A stretch of DNA of 64,000 bases from Tubiluchus corallicola (lineage: Eukaryota > Priapulida > Priapulimorpha > Priapulimorphida > Tubiluchidae). Positions 51,201 through 62,260 of the stretch are shown here, in pieces (positions within the stretch are counted from its first letter, which is position 1; each line of letters starts with the position of its first letter). Both the position numbers and the translations under genes were made by a program. The notes under the pieces were generated by a model that was not told the DNA's origin, made no database searches, and worked only from the letters and a program-made list of their open reading frames with translations. The stretch is taken from positions 10,001 to 74,000 of the forward strand of contig JAQGDQ010000164.1 of the NCBI GenBank assembly GCA_030141605.1. Reading direction: 5' to 3'.

Positions 51201-54200
51201 CATTGTTCGCCAGAAGTATTTTAACACAACCCCTGTCATTTTTACAGCATCCATGACCATGTCAAATACTCACATAGTGGAATTATCACATAATTCCACT
51301 ATCATCTACTCACATAATTCCACTATCATCTACTCACGTAATTCCACTATCATCTACTCACATAATTCCACTATCGTCTATTCACGTAATTCCACTATCA
51401 TCTACGCACATAATTCCATTATCATCTATTCACGTAATTCCACTATCATCTACTCACGTAATTCCACTATCATCTACTCACGAAATTCCACTATCATCTA
51501 CTCACATAATTCCACTATCATCTACTCACGTAATTCCACTGTCATCTACTCACATAATTCCACTATCATCTATTCACATAATTCCACTATCATCTACTCA
51601 CGTAACTCCACTATCATCTACTCACATAATTCCACTATCATCTATTCACATAATTCCACTATCATCAACTCACGTAATTCCACTATCGTAATTCCACTAT
51701 CATCTACTCACATAATTCCACTATCATCTACTCACATAATTCCACTATCATCTACTCACATAATTCCACTATCATCTACTCACGTAATTCCACTATCATC
51801 TACTCACATAATTCCACTATCATCTACTCACATAATTCCACTATCATCTACTCACGTAATTCCACTGTCATCTACTCACGTAATTCCACTGTCATCTACT
51901 CACATAATTCCACTATCATCTACTCACGTAATTCCACTATCATCTACTCACGTAATTCCACTATCATCTACTCACATAATTCCACTATCATCTACTCACG
52001 TAATTCCACTATCATCTACTCACGTAATTCCACTGTCATCTACTCACATAATTCCACTATCATCTATTCACATAATTCCACTATCATCTATTCACATAAT
52101 TCCACTATCATCTATTCACATAATTCCACTATCATCTACTCACGTAATTCCACTATCATCTACTCACGTAATTCCACTATCATCTATTCACATAATTCCA
52201 CTATCATCTATTCACATAATTCCACTATCATCTACTCACATAATTCCACTATCATCTATTCACATAATTCCACTATCATCTATTCACATAATTCCACTAT
52301 CATCTATTCACATAATTCCACTATCATCTACTCACGTAATTCCACTATCATCTACTCACGTAATTCCACTATCATCTATTCACATAATTCCACTATCATC
52401 TATTCACATAATTCCACTATCATCTACTCACATAATTCCACTATCATCTATTCACATAATTCCACTATCATCTATTCACATAATTCCACTATCATCTATT
52501 CACATAATTCCACTATCATCTACTCACGTAATTCCACTATCATCTACTCACGTAATTCCACTATCATCTATTCACATAATTCCACTATCATCTATTCACA
52601 TAATTCCACTATCATCTACTCACATAATTCCACTATCATCTATTCACATAATTCCACTATCATCTATTCACATAATTCCACTATCATCTACTCACATAAT
52701 TCCACTATCATCTACTCACGTAATTCCACTATCATCTACTCACGTAATTCCACTATCATCTACTCACATAATTCCACTATCATCTACTCACATAATTCCA
52801 CTATCATCTACTCACGTAATTCCACTATCATCTACTCACGTAATTCCACTATCATCTATTCACATAATTCCACTATCATCTATTCACATAATTCCACTAT
52901 CATCTACTCACATAATTCCATTATCATCTACTCACATAATTCCACTATCATCTACTCACGTAATTCCACTATCATCTACTCACATAATTCCATCTACTCA
53001 CGTAATTCCACTATCATCTACTCACGTAATTCCACTATCATCTACTCACGTAATTCCACTATCATCTACTCACATAATTCCATTATCATCTACTCACATA
53101 ATTCCACTATCATCTACTCACGTAATTCCACTATCATCTACTCACACAGTTCCATCTACTCACGTAATTCCACTATCATCTACTCACGTAATTCCACTAT
53201 CATCTACTCACATAATTCCACTATCATCTACTCACCTATTTTGACTTACAAGAGTCTCTTCCTCTAGCTTTCCCTCTTTCTCTCTCATTGTTACTCTAAG
53301 TTCATCATTTACAACACACTGCTCTTTGTACTGCAGCTGCAATGTGGACAGTTCTCTTGTAAGATCGTCAATCTGGGAAACCTTCTGTTTCAATTCCATA
53401 TCACTCTAAATCCATATGTAATACTATATATGATATGATACATAAAATTACATGCATGACAATATTATTCAACTGATATTAGTAAACATGAATAATTCAA
53501 CATTTAATTAAAATAATATTATTTTTCATTATTACAACTTACACGTTTCTGATTTTTGTCTAAATATTTTCTGCTACATTACCTTTATGAAATCTACCTA
53601 TAGGAAGTGCAAATAATTGTCTAACCAGAGAAGTTACTAATAGATATCAGTTTTGGATTTACAAAATTTGGCAGGAAACCACTAGTGTGCAATCTGTAAA
53701 TCTGTAAAATTAAGGACCATTTTCAGATTTCAGATAGGTAAATAGTGATTTCCCATAGTTTATTACTAAAATATGGGATGACAATGTGCCCACTGGACAG
53801 GAAAGAAATAAAATGTGGTTTTAGACATGTGTCACCATTATTTTATTTTACTGTACTTGCTCTTAGTTCAAATTTAGAATTAGTTCAGATTCAACAATAA
53901 AATATACATAAATGAAAATGTAGAAAAAAACCCACCCACATCATGCACTGTGAGTAAATTTGTTCATCAAGACTAAATCTTTAGTGGATTATGAGGAGTA
54001 GTTTGGTTTCACTATAACAATCAAAAAGATAGTTGTGACAGTTACTGTATAAAGTACATGAGTTGTACAATGTGTGTGGATGCCTTTAGATCATTATTTA
54101 TGAAGCAAATTATTGATATTGCCTTAACACTTCCAAAAATTAACATTTACAGTTGATAAAAAATATGAGACGCTGATCAGACAGTGAAGAGGGAGAACCA

Positions 54201-57200
54201 TTTCAACCGCCCACAAAGTACAATTTAAATCAATTTCGGAATTAAACAAAATTTCAGCATACCTATCATCTTGGCAGCTAGGCAAATGCTGCAGTGAGCT
54301 ATTCATTAACTCTTGTAACTGATGACACATTGATATTCACACTTTGAAGAAGAGTTACTACAATTCACAGGAGACCTACAGCAAATTTGAAAGCGAAGCA
54401 CTGGAATGTTTAAGAAATCTGATTTACCTTAGTCAGACTATGCTGAAGTTCAGTAAGCTGCTGATCTTTCTTGTATGCTTCTGCCTGTGCTGAATCACGA
54501 GTGTGAGACAAATCATTCCTCAATGCTGCTTCTGCGTTCTTGGCATCACTCAACTTTTCCTCAAGCTACAAGCACAAATACTTTTAGGATCACACAAATC
54601 AGTAACAGAAATATATAATTATATACAAAAATTTGGTAAAAAAGTCAATATTTGTTCATCGTACATTTATATATATATATATATATATTTATACATTGCA
54701 TTTTCAAATACTTTTGACCTAACAAGAATCATATGTATCATTAACAGCCATACAAGTGTGATATAATATTATCATATAACAAGTACTGGATTTACAATGT
54801 AAAAATGTGTGTTGTCAATAAAGCAATGCTAAATTTTACTGGACTACATTAGAGCACAGCATTGTGTATATTACAGCATTCAGTATCGTGACACTCAAGA
54901 GGCCATAAAAATAACTACATGAAACATTTAACATGATCTTAACCAAAAGCAGAATGTCCAAATTAAACAATAGCTACTGATAGTACAAACGTCCAAATTA
55001 AACAATAGCTACTGATAGTACAAACGTCCAAATTAAACAATAGCTACTGATAGTACAAACGTCCAAATTAATACAATAGCCCATACTGATCCAGTACAAA
55101 CGTCCAAATTAAACGAATAGCTACTGATAGTACACAACGGTACCCAAATTAAACACATCAGCTACTGACCTATGTACATCAGCTTGTAGATTACCAACAT
55201 CCCCTTCGAGCCTCATACATTTGATTGCACTTTCGCTATGCTGCTTTTCCTCTGTCATCAATTTTTCTTGCACGACCGAGAATTCAGATTTTAATTTGTC
55301 CAGTTCCAAATCTTTCTCATTAAGGGCACTGCTGACTTTGACTGCTGCATCAGAATGACTCTGTAACTGACCTTTTAAAAGTTCAAGGTCATCTTGAGTT
55401 GGACGAGAAGATAATTGAGTGAGTAAATCTTGACACTGTACCTCTGATCTATATAAAATATCATACACAATAGTTTAGTAAATGAACTGTCTTATATCTA
55501 CACATAAAACACACAACAATTTCCAGGTTAATCCACAAACCATCAACAACTTTTACACCAACAGATTGGGAAATAGTCACAACCACCCACAGATTATCAA
55601 CTACTTTTACACCAACAGATTTTTAAACAGTCACAACCACCCACAGACTATCAACTACTTTTACACCAACAGATTGGGAAATAGTCACAACCACCCACAG
55701 ACTATCAACCACTTTTATACCAGCAGATTGGGAAACAGTCACAATCATCCACAGACTATTAACTACTTTTACACCAGCAGATTGGGAAACAGTCACAACC
55801 ACCCACAGACCATCAACTACTTTTACACCAGCAGATTGGGAAACAGTCACAACCACCCACAGACTATCAACTACTTTTACACCAGTAGATTGGGAAACAG
55901 TCACAATCATAGTTTCTGAGCATCCTGCTTCAAAGAAACATTTTTTCAAAATGACATCATATAAGTGTGTCTTGAATTATTCTGTGCAGCACAAAAAAAA
56001 TTATTTTAACTCTTATAACCAGGTATTCAGTCCTGATTAATTTGGTTTAGTCCAGAACAATTAAGTTTGTACAGATAAATATCAATAAAACCTGTTATGC
56101 AGACTAACTAATATCTGGTCTTACACACAACACACTAACAATTAACTTACTCAGTCAATTTCTCCTGAGTTTCTCTAATGCGAGCGTAAAGATTTGTGCT
56201 CTCTGTTTTTCGCTCATCTTTTTCTGCTTCGAGTCTTGATTGCAACTGCACCACCTCTTGTCTTAATGATACAACCTCCTCTGATCCCGGTCTGAAATGA
56301 CAACAATAAACAATCGATGTTTCATAAAAATTCAAAATTAAATTGAAGAGCTTTAAATAAAATTTAACACAAAAATAAAATTTTAGAAACAAACTTTGTA
56401 CTATTCAAAATAAAAAGATTTGAGCACAAGATATATATACAACTATTCATGTAGACATTTTATATCTTTACAAAGTTTAACAAAGTTTGAATGTCTTCTT
56501 CTAATGCAGAAAATTGCCAGGGCAGTATAGAGGTAGAAACGGCCCAGAAACAGTTTTGTGGTGGCTATCAATTATTCTTAATTCTGTTGCAAATATTATA
56601 TTAGAACCTGTCTTTTGGAATATACAGGGAACTACAAAAAACTTCACTGAAATTTTTGAGTTTTAAAACTTTTTTAGAATTTTTCTTTACAGTAGATCTC
56701 TTAATTCAATAACTAGGTAACTATGATGAACATATGCATACATGGAATGAATTCATGTGGACCTGATGTATTAAACAATTGTATAAATTTCTTAGTTTTT
56801 GTCATCTAGCTACTCTGTTATGGGAGTGTATAATAAATATCAAGGCTATTTGCTCTGCAAATAGATTCTAAAAGGAAAATTTAGGTGGAACAAAACAAAA
56901 TTTGTAAACAAGTTCATTTAATTAAATTACTGAATAATATTTAATGTACTGTTTGCCAATTCCTAGTTTAATTGCTGAAACTGTTTGTCCAGTTTTAATG
57001 CAAATACAGTAGATTACATTGTAATTCCAATATTGAGAAATTATTAGAGTAGCACTGTGTAAGGCTGTATGTAGTAAATAACTATAAGTAATTATTTTCA
57101 TCTGTCATGAAACAATGGACTGCTGATCACTGGCCAACATGTCTGAACGCAACTGAAAGAGTATCGCGGGTTCAGTATGTGAGTAGCAACGCGATTGGCT

Positions 57201-60200
57201 AGTAACTTTACGGATTGTCCAATAAGAGGCTATACCTCATTCTGCTATGAATAATGATAACATACTGAGATAAAAGACTGGGAAAATGACACAAAGAAAA
57301 CCTCATTATTTCAAAGAAAAATTACATTATATTTTTTAATTGTTTTGTTCATTTCCTAAGTCATTTATTAGTTACGGTTTTTGACTTATTTACTTTCCAA
57401 ACACTGAAATTTTACTCAAGTAACGACTGACTAAATATCACACTCTGCATTTTCGAGAATGAATAAGTGAGAGGCACAGTAAATGGCATTTATAAATTCA
57501 ATTAGCGAGTGTGATGGTGTTTCATGTCAATGTCTGACTTTAGAGGATGCACATTAAGTGAATAATGTTGACATAAAAGAGAAATTTGGAACAATGTAAA
57601 TGCAAAACCTCTGCTGTAACTGCTGCTCCAATGTGTCAGAGTAGCTTGTTTTTTCAGTCAACTGGGATTGCAGAACTTGTACTCTAGTCTCTAAGCTTGC
57701 ACTTCGACTAGATGCCTCGTCTAGCTTTGCCTAAAAGTAAGAAAATCAGTTTGTGCAGAAAATTTTGAAATAACTTGTCACATAAAATTAGTTAAAATAC
57801 TTAATTGGTTTTAAACACATTGAAGTATGCAACTTTTTACAAATGAACTGTTTGTGTGGCTTCAATACAAATATTGTTCAAAAGAAGCACTTTATATATT
57901 GCTGGTACAAATGTTTGATTTACAAATAAACAAAGAGTTTTCTAAATATTTAGGAAAATAAGTATTCATGACTACTGCTAAATAAATATGGGTTACTGTG
58001 ACTGTATTTACTGCTCTAGTATAAAATAATTAGAGCTGAATCACAATACATCAATATTTTAGTTTTTTTCTTCTAAATAGCAGGTATATTGAAATTATAA
58101 ACTTAATTCTTTAAAAATTTATTTTAATAACACCATTTTAAATAAGCCTTTCATACTAAAATACTAATGATTAAAATGGCAGTCCTGTAGGGATCAATGC
58201 AGCAAAAAACCGCTTAGTCGTATAAAATCAACATTGTAAATATTCATCTCAGAACGGTCATAATAGTCTATAATAATACAATACAAAGCATTTGTTTCAC
58301 AAAATTACCTTGATGTCAGCATTCACTGCTGCCATGGAAGCTGCTTTTTGACTGATAGACTCTTTTTCTGAACGCAAGCTGGCAGCACTGTCCATTAACT
58401 CAGCAAGCTGTTTCCGTAGCAACATGACTTCAGAAGATAAAAGTGCTTTTCCTTCTTCCAAAGCTTTGATCTGAGTTGCCATTAAATCTTCTTCTTCTCG
58501 GCTCTGTAAACGGTCATAATGTGTCATAACAATAATAAATAATCAAATAGGCGATCGTGCACTGTAATCTTGTTAGAAAAGATAGAAGAATGTCAGCATT
58601 TAGAAACAGGTACTAACAGTCTTAAAGTTAAGCTTAATCTTAAAGAAATATATATGTTTATTTATCATCATTGTAACTAAAAGGTTAAATTACATTACAG
58701 TATAAAATTACAAAATATAATTTTTTTAAAAGAATATATAGTGACAAGCACTATTTCACTGTTACAAGATACATGAACGAAGTAAATTAAAATGAGTCAA
58801 GACCTAAGTTAGGAAATAATAAATAAAGCATATGAAAAAAACAGTTCTTGAATCTCTCTGTTCTACATCTAGGTAACGGGTATTTCAAATGGTGACTAGT
58901 ACTATATTTATATGAGTATGGGCAACTGGCAATAGAGTGTAGATTTTATTATTAGGATTTTAAATTGATAAGAACAACTTTTTGCAAGAATTTTCACGAC
59001 GGTTAAATAAAGGTTGAAGATTAGCCAAAATTAGAGCATTTACATGGTTTCATTTGGAAAAGTTATTTTCAATGAACGCTTTTGAATAGTTTGTAACAAA
59101 TCAAAGAGAGATGAGTGCCATATCCGATGATTCAACAACTACTCTAATCACAGCCTTCTTCTCAACTTACATGATATGATGACATAGCAATGAACAATTT
59201 CAAATAACAAATCATACATGCACCAATATTAAACAAATACCAGAGTAACAATATAGTTGGTTTTTAATGCTTAAATAGAAGACGAATTAGATAGCAATTG
59301 ACTAAAAAAAGCTAAAAAATTATTTTACCATCTGTGCAAAGGTATAACTATGGCATCTACGACGCTTCATACCTTCATAGCTGGAGTTGTCAAATTTGTA
59401 TTACTATGCAAACTATCCACGTGTAAAGTGAGATCATCAGCTGAATGTAACATCATCTTGCATATTGGACAAATAAACCCTTCATTAGGGATATTGTGTA
59501 TCAGCTCATAGTGTTCTTGTAATGCTTCTGGTGAAGGCAAGGCAGACATGCAAGTCGGACAAAGAAACCCCTAAACAAATATAAAAAATAACAATAATTC
59601 TAACAGAAATTCCTATTTTAAATAAATAAAAACTGGCCAATAATTCAACTACACATTGGCTACTGTAAGTGGAGTATCTCGATGTAGTTGCACATCATGA
59701 TTATTGTCAATGTACTTTAAATTTTGTGAATGTTTTGTAGCACATGGGCACCCATGCCAGAAAGGGATCCCTCAGAATTTGGAGGCTTTCTACATTCTAG
59801 AACTGAAATGCTCATTAAATGCTTTACTAATTATTTTAACAACATTTAATTGTGCAAATCCACAGGTTGTGTGCCTAAGCAGTTTCTAAGTTTAACATTT
59901 GTGTTAACAAGTTTGTACATTTGTGTTACTGATAAAAATCACTTGATGCTCCTACACTGGCATGCACTGTACCAATTACAATTACACGATCTCATTTTAA
60001 TCATTCACTGAAAATGTCATATTTATGAAAAAATGCGTTTGGCACATTAAACTTCTTATATTATTTTCTGTACTATTAATAAGTGTTATACTTAATTCCA
60101 AAAAAATTAATTTATATTTGAGACAACGATATTTCTACAATTTACAAAACATGTAAACAAGTTACAATGATAGCCCAATTCTACTATTTCTAGCCCAATT

Positions 60201-61999
60201 CTACTATTTCTTTCTCAATCAATAAATTTACTAAATCAGTCTAAAAGAAAGCATTACCTCAACGTCCGTACCCTGAATGCCTGCGCCTCCACCTGAAGAT
60301 GAGGAAATTGTCTGTACTGGGGAGCTGGGCCCATCTTTCTCCTAAAAATTATACATTAGCTGTCTAACAAAAACACCTAAACTACTGGGTGACACTGTTC
60401 ATGAAATCATAACTTCAAAATTAACAAAATAAATGCAAAAATTGAAAACAAAAATTTAGAGTTCATATAAATCAGTTTATTAATGGTCACTAATGGTAAC
60501 ATAATGGTATCATAATATATAGTAAATTTAACTGCTACTTTTACAATTAGAACTATAATGCCTCCATGAACATATATATGCGATATCATAGTATATTAAT
60601 CTTAGACTTAATGACCTGCAAGTAAACAATCCAACAGTTATTACAACATATATGCAATAATGAATGACTATTGGCATACTGATCGAAATTCATTTTTCTC
60701 TCACTCATAGAACTTTGAGGTCATAAGAACTGTTTGTCTCGTCTGTTGGGACCACAGAAGAGCATTTCTTTGCTAATAGAGTTGTTCCTCATTGTAACAA
60801 GTTTGATGATAATGTTGTTAAGGTCAGACTAACGAACTTGTTAAAAGCAGCGTACTGAGATACGTGAATCACCTGCAATAGTGCTAGCACACCTAAACTG
60901 TTTGAAGGTAAATAACTTCTCCCTACCCTTTCTCTGCCTCTACACTACTAATACAAGAGCTTCCTCAAATGTATAATTGTTGTATTCATCCCCATGTTAC
61001 ATTTGAGAGGAGATTAAATAACCTATGTCCCAAAATCTTCCATTTTTCCAGATTCTGTAGTTAATTTGGATTACCGTGCTGAACTTACACACATGGTCTT
61101 ATGAGGACTAATTTTGCCTGATCCAATTTAAGCTTTATTTCAATGAAGGTTATAAAACCAAGCAAATCACCAATAAGCGGGTATTTAAAGTATATGTACT
61201 CAAGTGCTGCATATACTTTTCCAAAATGTGCAGAACACACGATCAACTTTGCAGATTGACTGACGACAACTTTCTATAATCTTTCATGATAATTTTGGCT
61301 TCTTAAAGCATGACTATCGTGAAGCCCTCAATCTCTCCTTAAAAAGGCTTAAACTTGGTGCACTAACCACTGTTTCTGGCAAACTATTCCACTTGTTTAC
61401 TACACAGTGTGAAAAAACGAACTTTTACAAGTAGTTCTTACATAAGGTTTATAATAATAATAATAATATTTTTATTTATCTTGGAACACATGCACAGTTA
61501 TAATACAATTAATTTGGGAACAAAAATGTGAAGAAAAGGCAGCGAAATACAGTTTCTTAGAATGCCCGCGAGTGGACAGCAGAGGTGCAGCCTGAAATAG
61601 TGTATCGCAAGTAATGCGGTCGCTCCATTTATGTACTTGAATACCTCATACAGGTCAGCTGTTTCTCTTCTCTGTTAGAGTGAACAAATCTCAGGACGCA
61701 AATCAGCATAACATAACATAATCGCAGGCACCTATCCTAAACTTTGTGCAATCTCTTGATGTCGAATTATAATGATGGTGACCATACTACACTAGAATAT
61801 TTAAATAATGGTCTACTAATTTCTGAAATCTGGCAAATCATTGGCGAAGAGTAGGAATAAAACGGGACCGGTATAGATCCTTGCGGAACTATACTATATT
61901 TAAACTTAAGTCCACTGAATAGCATACTAATAGAGACGGTAGATAATGTCATCATACCCGTTCGGTAGTTTTCAGTAAATTTTTTACTCCTTTAAACAT
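36093..61999 (-). CDS. EEA1: EEA1, early endosome antigen 1 (complete, 22 coding exons)
   Basis: Rab5 effector and endosome tether. Coding exons in order: 61958-61999, 60258-60341, 59373-59570, 58309-58503, 57609-57730, 56151-56291, 55178-55448, 54428-54565, 53250-53405, 49606-49737, 49375-49476, 49055-49183, 46368-47093, 44639-44779, 43612-43995, 42149-42322, 41857-41946, 41566-41749, 40417-40471, 39230-39350, 38061-38159, 36093-36218. All have GT-AG borders and compatible phases (mostly phase 0), summing to 3810 nt, 1269 residues plus stop (human EEA1 is about 1411). N-terminal C2H2 fingers (Rab5 binding in the family) span residues 46-67 and 76-97, then about 1050 residues of heptad coiled coil, then a FYVE domain (about 1206-1265) with WADD, RKHHCR and RVCD motifs for PI3P binding. 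Two splice choices are less certain: the exon 10 acceptor (49737 chosen for phase; 49753 breaks it) and the exon 7 donor (55178). AATAAA on minus at 35794-35799 is a candidate poly(A) signal. Confidence 0.95.
36890..37085. mobile_element. Possible DNA-transposon terminus in the last EEA1 intron
   Basis: CAGTGGCAAAGCTACGTGGG at about 36908 resembles the CAGTGGCGTAGC-type termini common in animal hAT-like elements. A partial inverted counterpart (TTCTGCCAAAACTTTGC) lies near 37064. The ends do not pair well and no target duplication was found. Confidence 0.25.
38061..38159 (-). CDS. EEA1: EEA1 exon 21: first half of FYVE domain
   Basis: Encodes the RKWADD entry motif and the first CxxC zinc pair (CMSC) of the FYVE finger. 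It splices in phase 0 to HHCRNCG. The sequence before W is conserved in style with vertebrate EEA1. Confidence 0.95.
40562..41453. mobile_element. 892-bp non-autonomous DNA transposon with terminal inverted repeats
   Basis: Ends are ACAGGGTTCCCA at 40562 and TGGGAGCCCTGT at 41442-41453, a 12-bp inverted pair with one mismatch position, the CAGGG start typical of hAT-like termini. Subterminal pyrimidine-rich motifs (TTTTCCCTGAC and TTTTCCATGAC) recur at both ends. There is no coding capacity and no clear 8-bp target duplication. It lies in the EEA1 intron between exons 18 and 19. Confidence 0.6.
42552..42957. repeat. 29-bp minisatellite in EEA1 intron, 14 copies
   Basis: Perfect or nearly perfect 29-bp units starting CATCGTGCTGATTATACTAG, with one C-to-T variant near 42844. 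The homogeneity implies recent expansion or active conversion. Confidence 0.98.
45158..46030. repeat. 31-bp minisatellite in EEA1 intron, about 28 copies
   Basis: Units contain AGAATAGAGGAAGTTGCTTG followed by CAAGCACAATA. The 12-bp palindrome TGCTTGCAAGCA is central in many units and extends to 14 bp (GTGCTTGCAAGCAC) in the GGTG variants. A four-unit (124-bp) pattern of variants repeats from about 45230 to 45480. All three minus frames are open because 31 bp cycles the frame. This is an artefact and not a protein. Confidence 0.97.
46368..47093 (-). CDS. EEA1: EEA1 exon 13: longest coiled-coil exon
   Basis: 242 codons in phase 0 at both ends, bounded by CTCAG acceptor and GAG/GTAAGT donor. 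The translation is an uninterrupted heptad-rich helix (Glu, Lys, Gln, Leu) with no proline, matching the central tether rod of EEA1. Confidence 0.94.
47277..48140. repeat. 29-bp minisatellite in EEA1 intron with a 348-bp higher-order repeat
   Basis: About 29 copies of a unit starting GTAATCTTTACTTAG. Variant positions (CAC/CAA/CAT before GTAATC, and TTAG/TTAC) follow the same 12-unit order twice, with block starts at 47381 and 47729, exactly 348 bp apart. This shows a segmental duplication inside the array. Confidence 0.97.
48505..48880. repeat. ~40-bp minisatellite in EEA1 intron, about nine copies
   Basis: Units contain CATTGTTCAATGACATGTAC then AGTACATTGACTACATACAG. Two units lack a few bases. 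The centre ATGTACAGTACAT is an inverted repeat. Confidence 0.93.
49898..50722. repeat. Large imperfect fold-back (inverted repeat) in EEA1 intron
   Basis: Sequence from about 49898 to 50332 pairs with about 50392 to 50722 in reverse orientation, leaving a spacer of about 60 bp. The innermost arms match AAAACTCTTCAAAACAACA (about 50308) with its complement at about 50395-50421, and an outer match is AATCAAGCCAAAACAAAT (about 49956). Identity over the outer arms is roughly 75-85 percent by eye. The left arm is interrupted by a 43-bp direct duplication (50203-50290). Because EEA1 is transcribed through it, the pre-mRNA would form a long hairpin. Confidence 0.85.
50203..50290. repeat. 43-bp direct duplication inside the fold-back
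   Basis: Two copies starting CACAATATTCACACAATTG differ by one base (AGCCAAG versus AGCCACG). It occurs only in the left arm of the inverted repeat, so it arose after the arms formed. Confidence 0.95.
51275..53238. repeat. 24-bp minisatellite in EEA1 intron, about 80 copies
   Basis: About 2 kb of ATAATTCCACTATCATCTAC-type units (24 bp). From about 52065 to 52690 an eight-unit (192-bp) order of CATA/CGTA and CTAC/CTAT variants repeats about three times. The array ends 11-12 bp beyond the exon 9 donor. In the transcribed (minus) orientation most units begin GTGAGTAGATG, a 5' splice-site-like hexamer. The 663-codon plus-strand frame is a by-product of the 24-bp period. Confidence 0.98.
54660..54690. 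repeat. (TA)n microsatellite
   Basis: Short TA dinucleotide run in the EEA1 intron between exons 7 and 8. Confidence 0.9.
54952..55170. repeat. 35-bp repeat abutting the EEA1 exon 7 donor
   Basis: Three clean units containing GTCCAAATTAAACAATAGCT are followed by two or three units with scattered small insertions, the last merging into the exon 7 donor at about 55172-55177. The insertions look like sequencing or assembly noise or real decay. Confidence 0.9.
55530..55912. repeat. 54-bp minisatellite in EEA1 intron, about seven copies
   Basis: The AGATTGGGAAA landmark recurs every 54 bp (55563, 55617 variant, 55671, 55725 and on). It is open on both strands because 54 is a multiple of 3 and no stop occurs in the unit. 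It lies about 80 bp upstream of exon 7 in transcription order. Confidence 0.95.
59373..59570 (-). CDS. EEA1: EEA1 exon 3: tandem C2H2 zinc fingers
   Basis: Encodes two consecutive fingers with identical C-x2-C-x12-H-x4-H spacing: C46, C49, H62, H67 and C76, C79, H92, H97. Each starts with an EGF(L/I)CP motif typical of the single EEA1 finger of vertebrates. In the family this finger binds Rab5-GTP. The two copies are 30 residues apart within one exon. Confidence 0.93.
61450..61935 (-). mobile_element. Decayed non-LTR retrotransposon in EEA1 intron 1
   Basis: The minus strand reads [10 protein letters not shown] (RT motif, about 61880) and, after frame changes, VVWSP and a [12 protein letters not shown]-like thumb segment near 61640. 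It ends in AATAAA followed by (ATT)n at about 61450-61480, a typical CR1/Jockey-style tail. Stops and frameshifts interrupt every frame, and part of the RT between the motifs is deleted. Confidence 0.7.
61958..61999 (-). CDS. EEA1: EEA1 exon 1 with start codon
   Basis: Encodes [14 protein letters not shown], then a GTATGA donor in phase 0. The short basic/hydrophobic N-terminus resembles the corresponding start of vertebrate EEA1, and splicing to exon 2 (60341) preserves the frame. It lies 261 bp from the divergent gene at 62261. Confidence 0.8.
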
Positions 62000-62260
62000 C
62001 TTCAACAATGATTTTACACGTGAAAATAGAGAGATATCAAAGAGATGCGCCCATATGCGCCGCTGTCCGCTAGGTGGGTGTCAATTTGCCAGACACAACT
62101 AATCACGATCAAAAAACTTTTTAAATTTTCAACAAAATGCTGCAACTCAGCCGTAACATTTTTAACTAACTAGTTAATTTTCCATTGCCTTATGTATATG
62201 CTTATTTTTGAAATAAAAATTTACTGTTAGAACTCACAGTTTTAATATTAGTTTTGTAAA
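62000..62260. promoter_or_regulatory. Putative bidirectional promoter between EEA1 and a divergent gene
   Basis: Only 261 bp separate the two start codons. A locally GC-rich, CpG-containing patch (about 62045-62075, GCGCCCATATGCGCCGCTGT) stands out from AT-rich surroundings. No TATA box is obvious. Bidirectional use is inferred from gene arrangement. Confidence 0.5.

Noticed and set aside
51253-53244. 663-codon plus-strand open frame
   Set aside because: It lies in a 24-bp intronic array antisense to EEA1; the period explains the lack of stops.
57110-57300. CCAAT-rich segment in an EEA1 intron as an internal promoter
   Set aside because: Only an inverted and a direct CCAAT were seen; there is no TATA box, first exon or start codon in frame.
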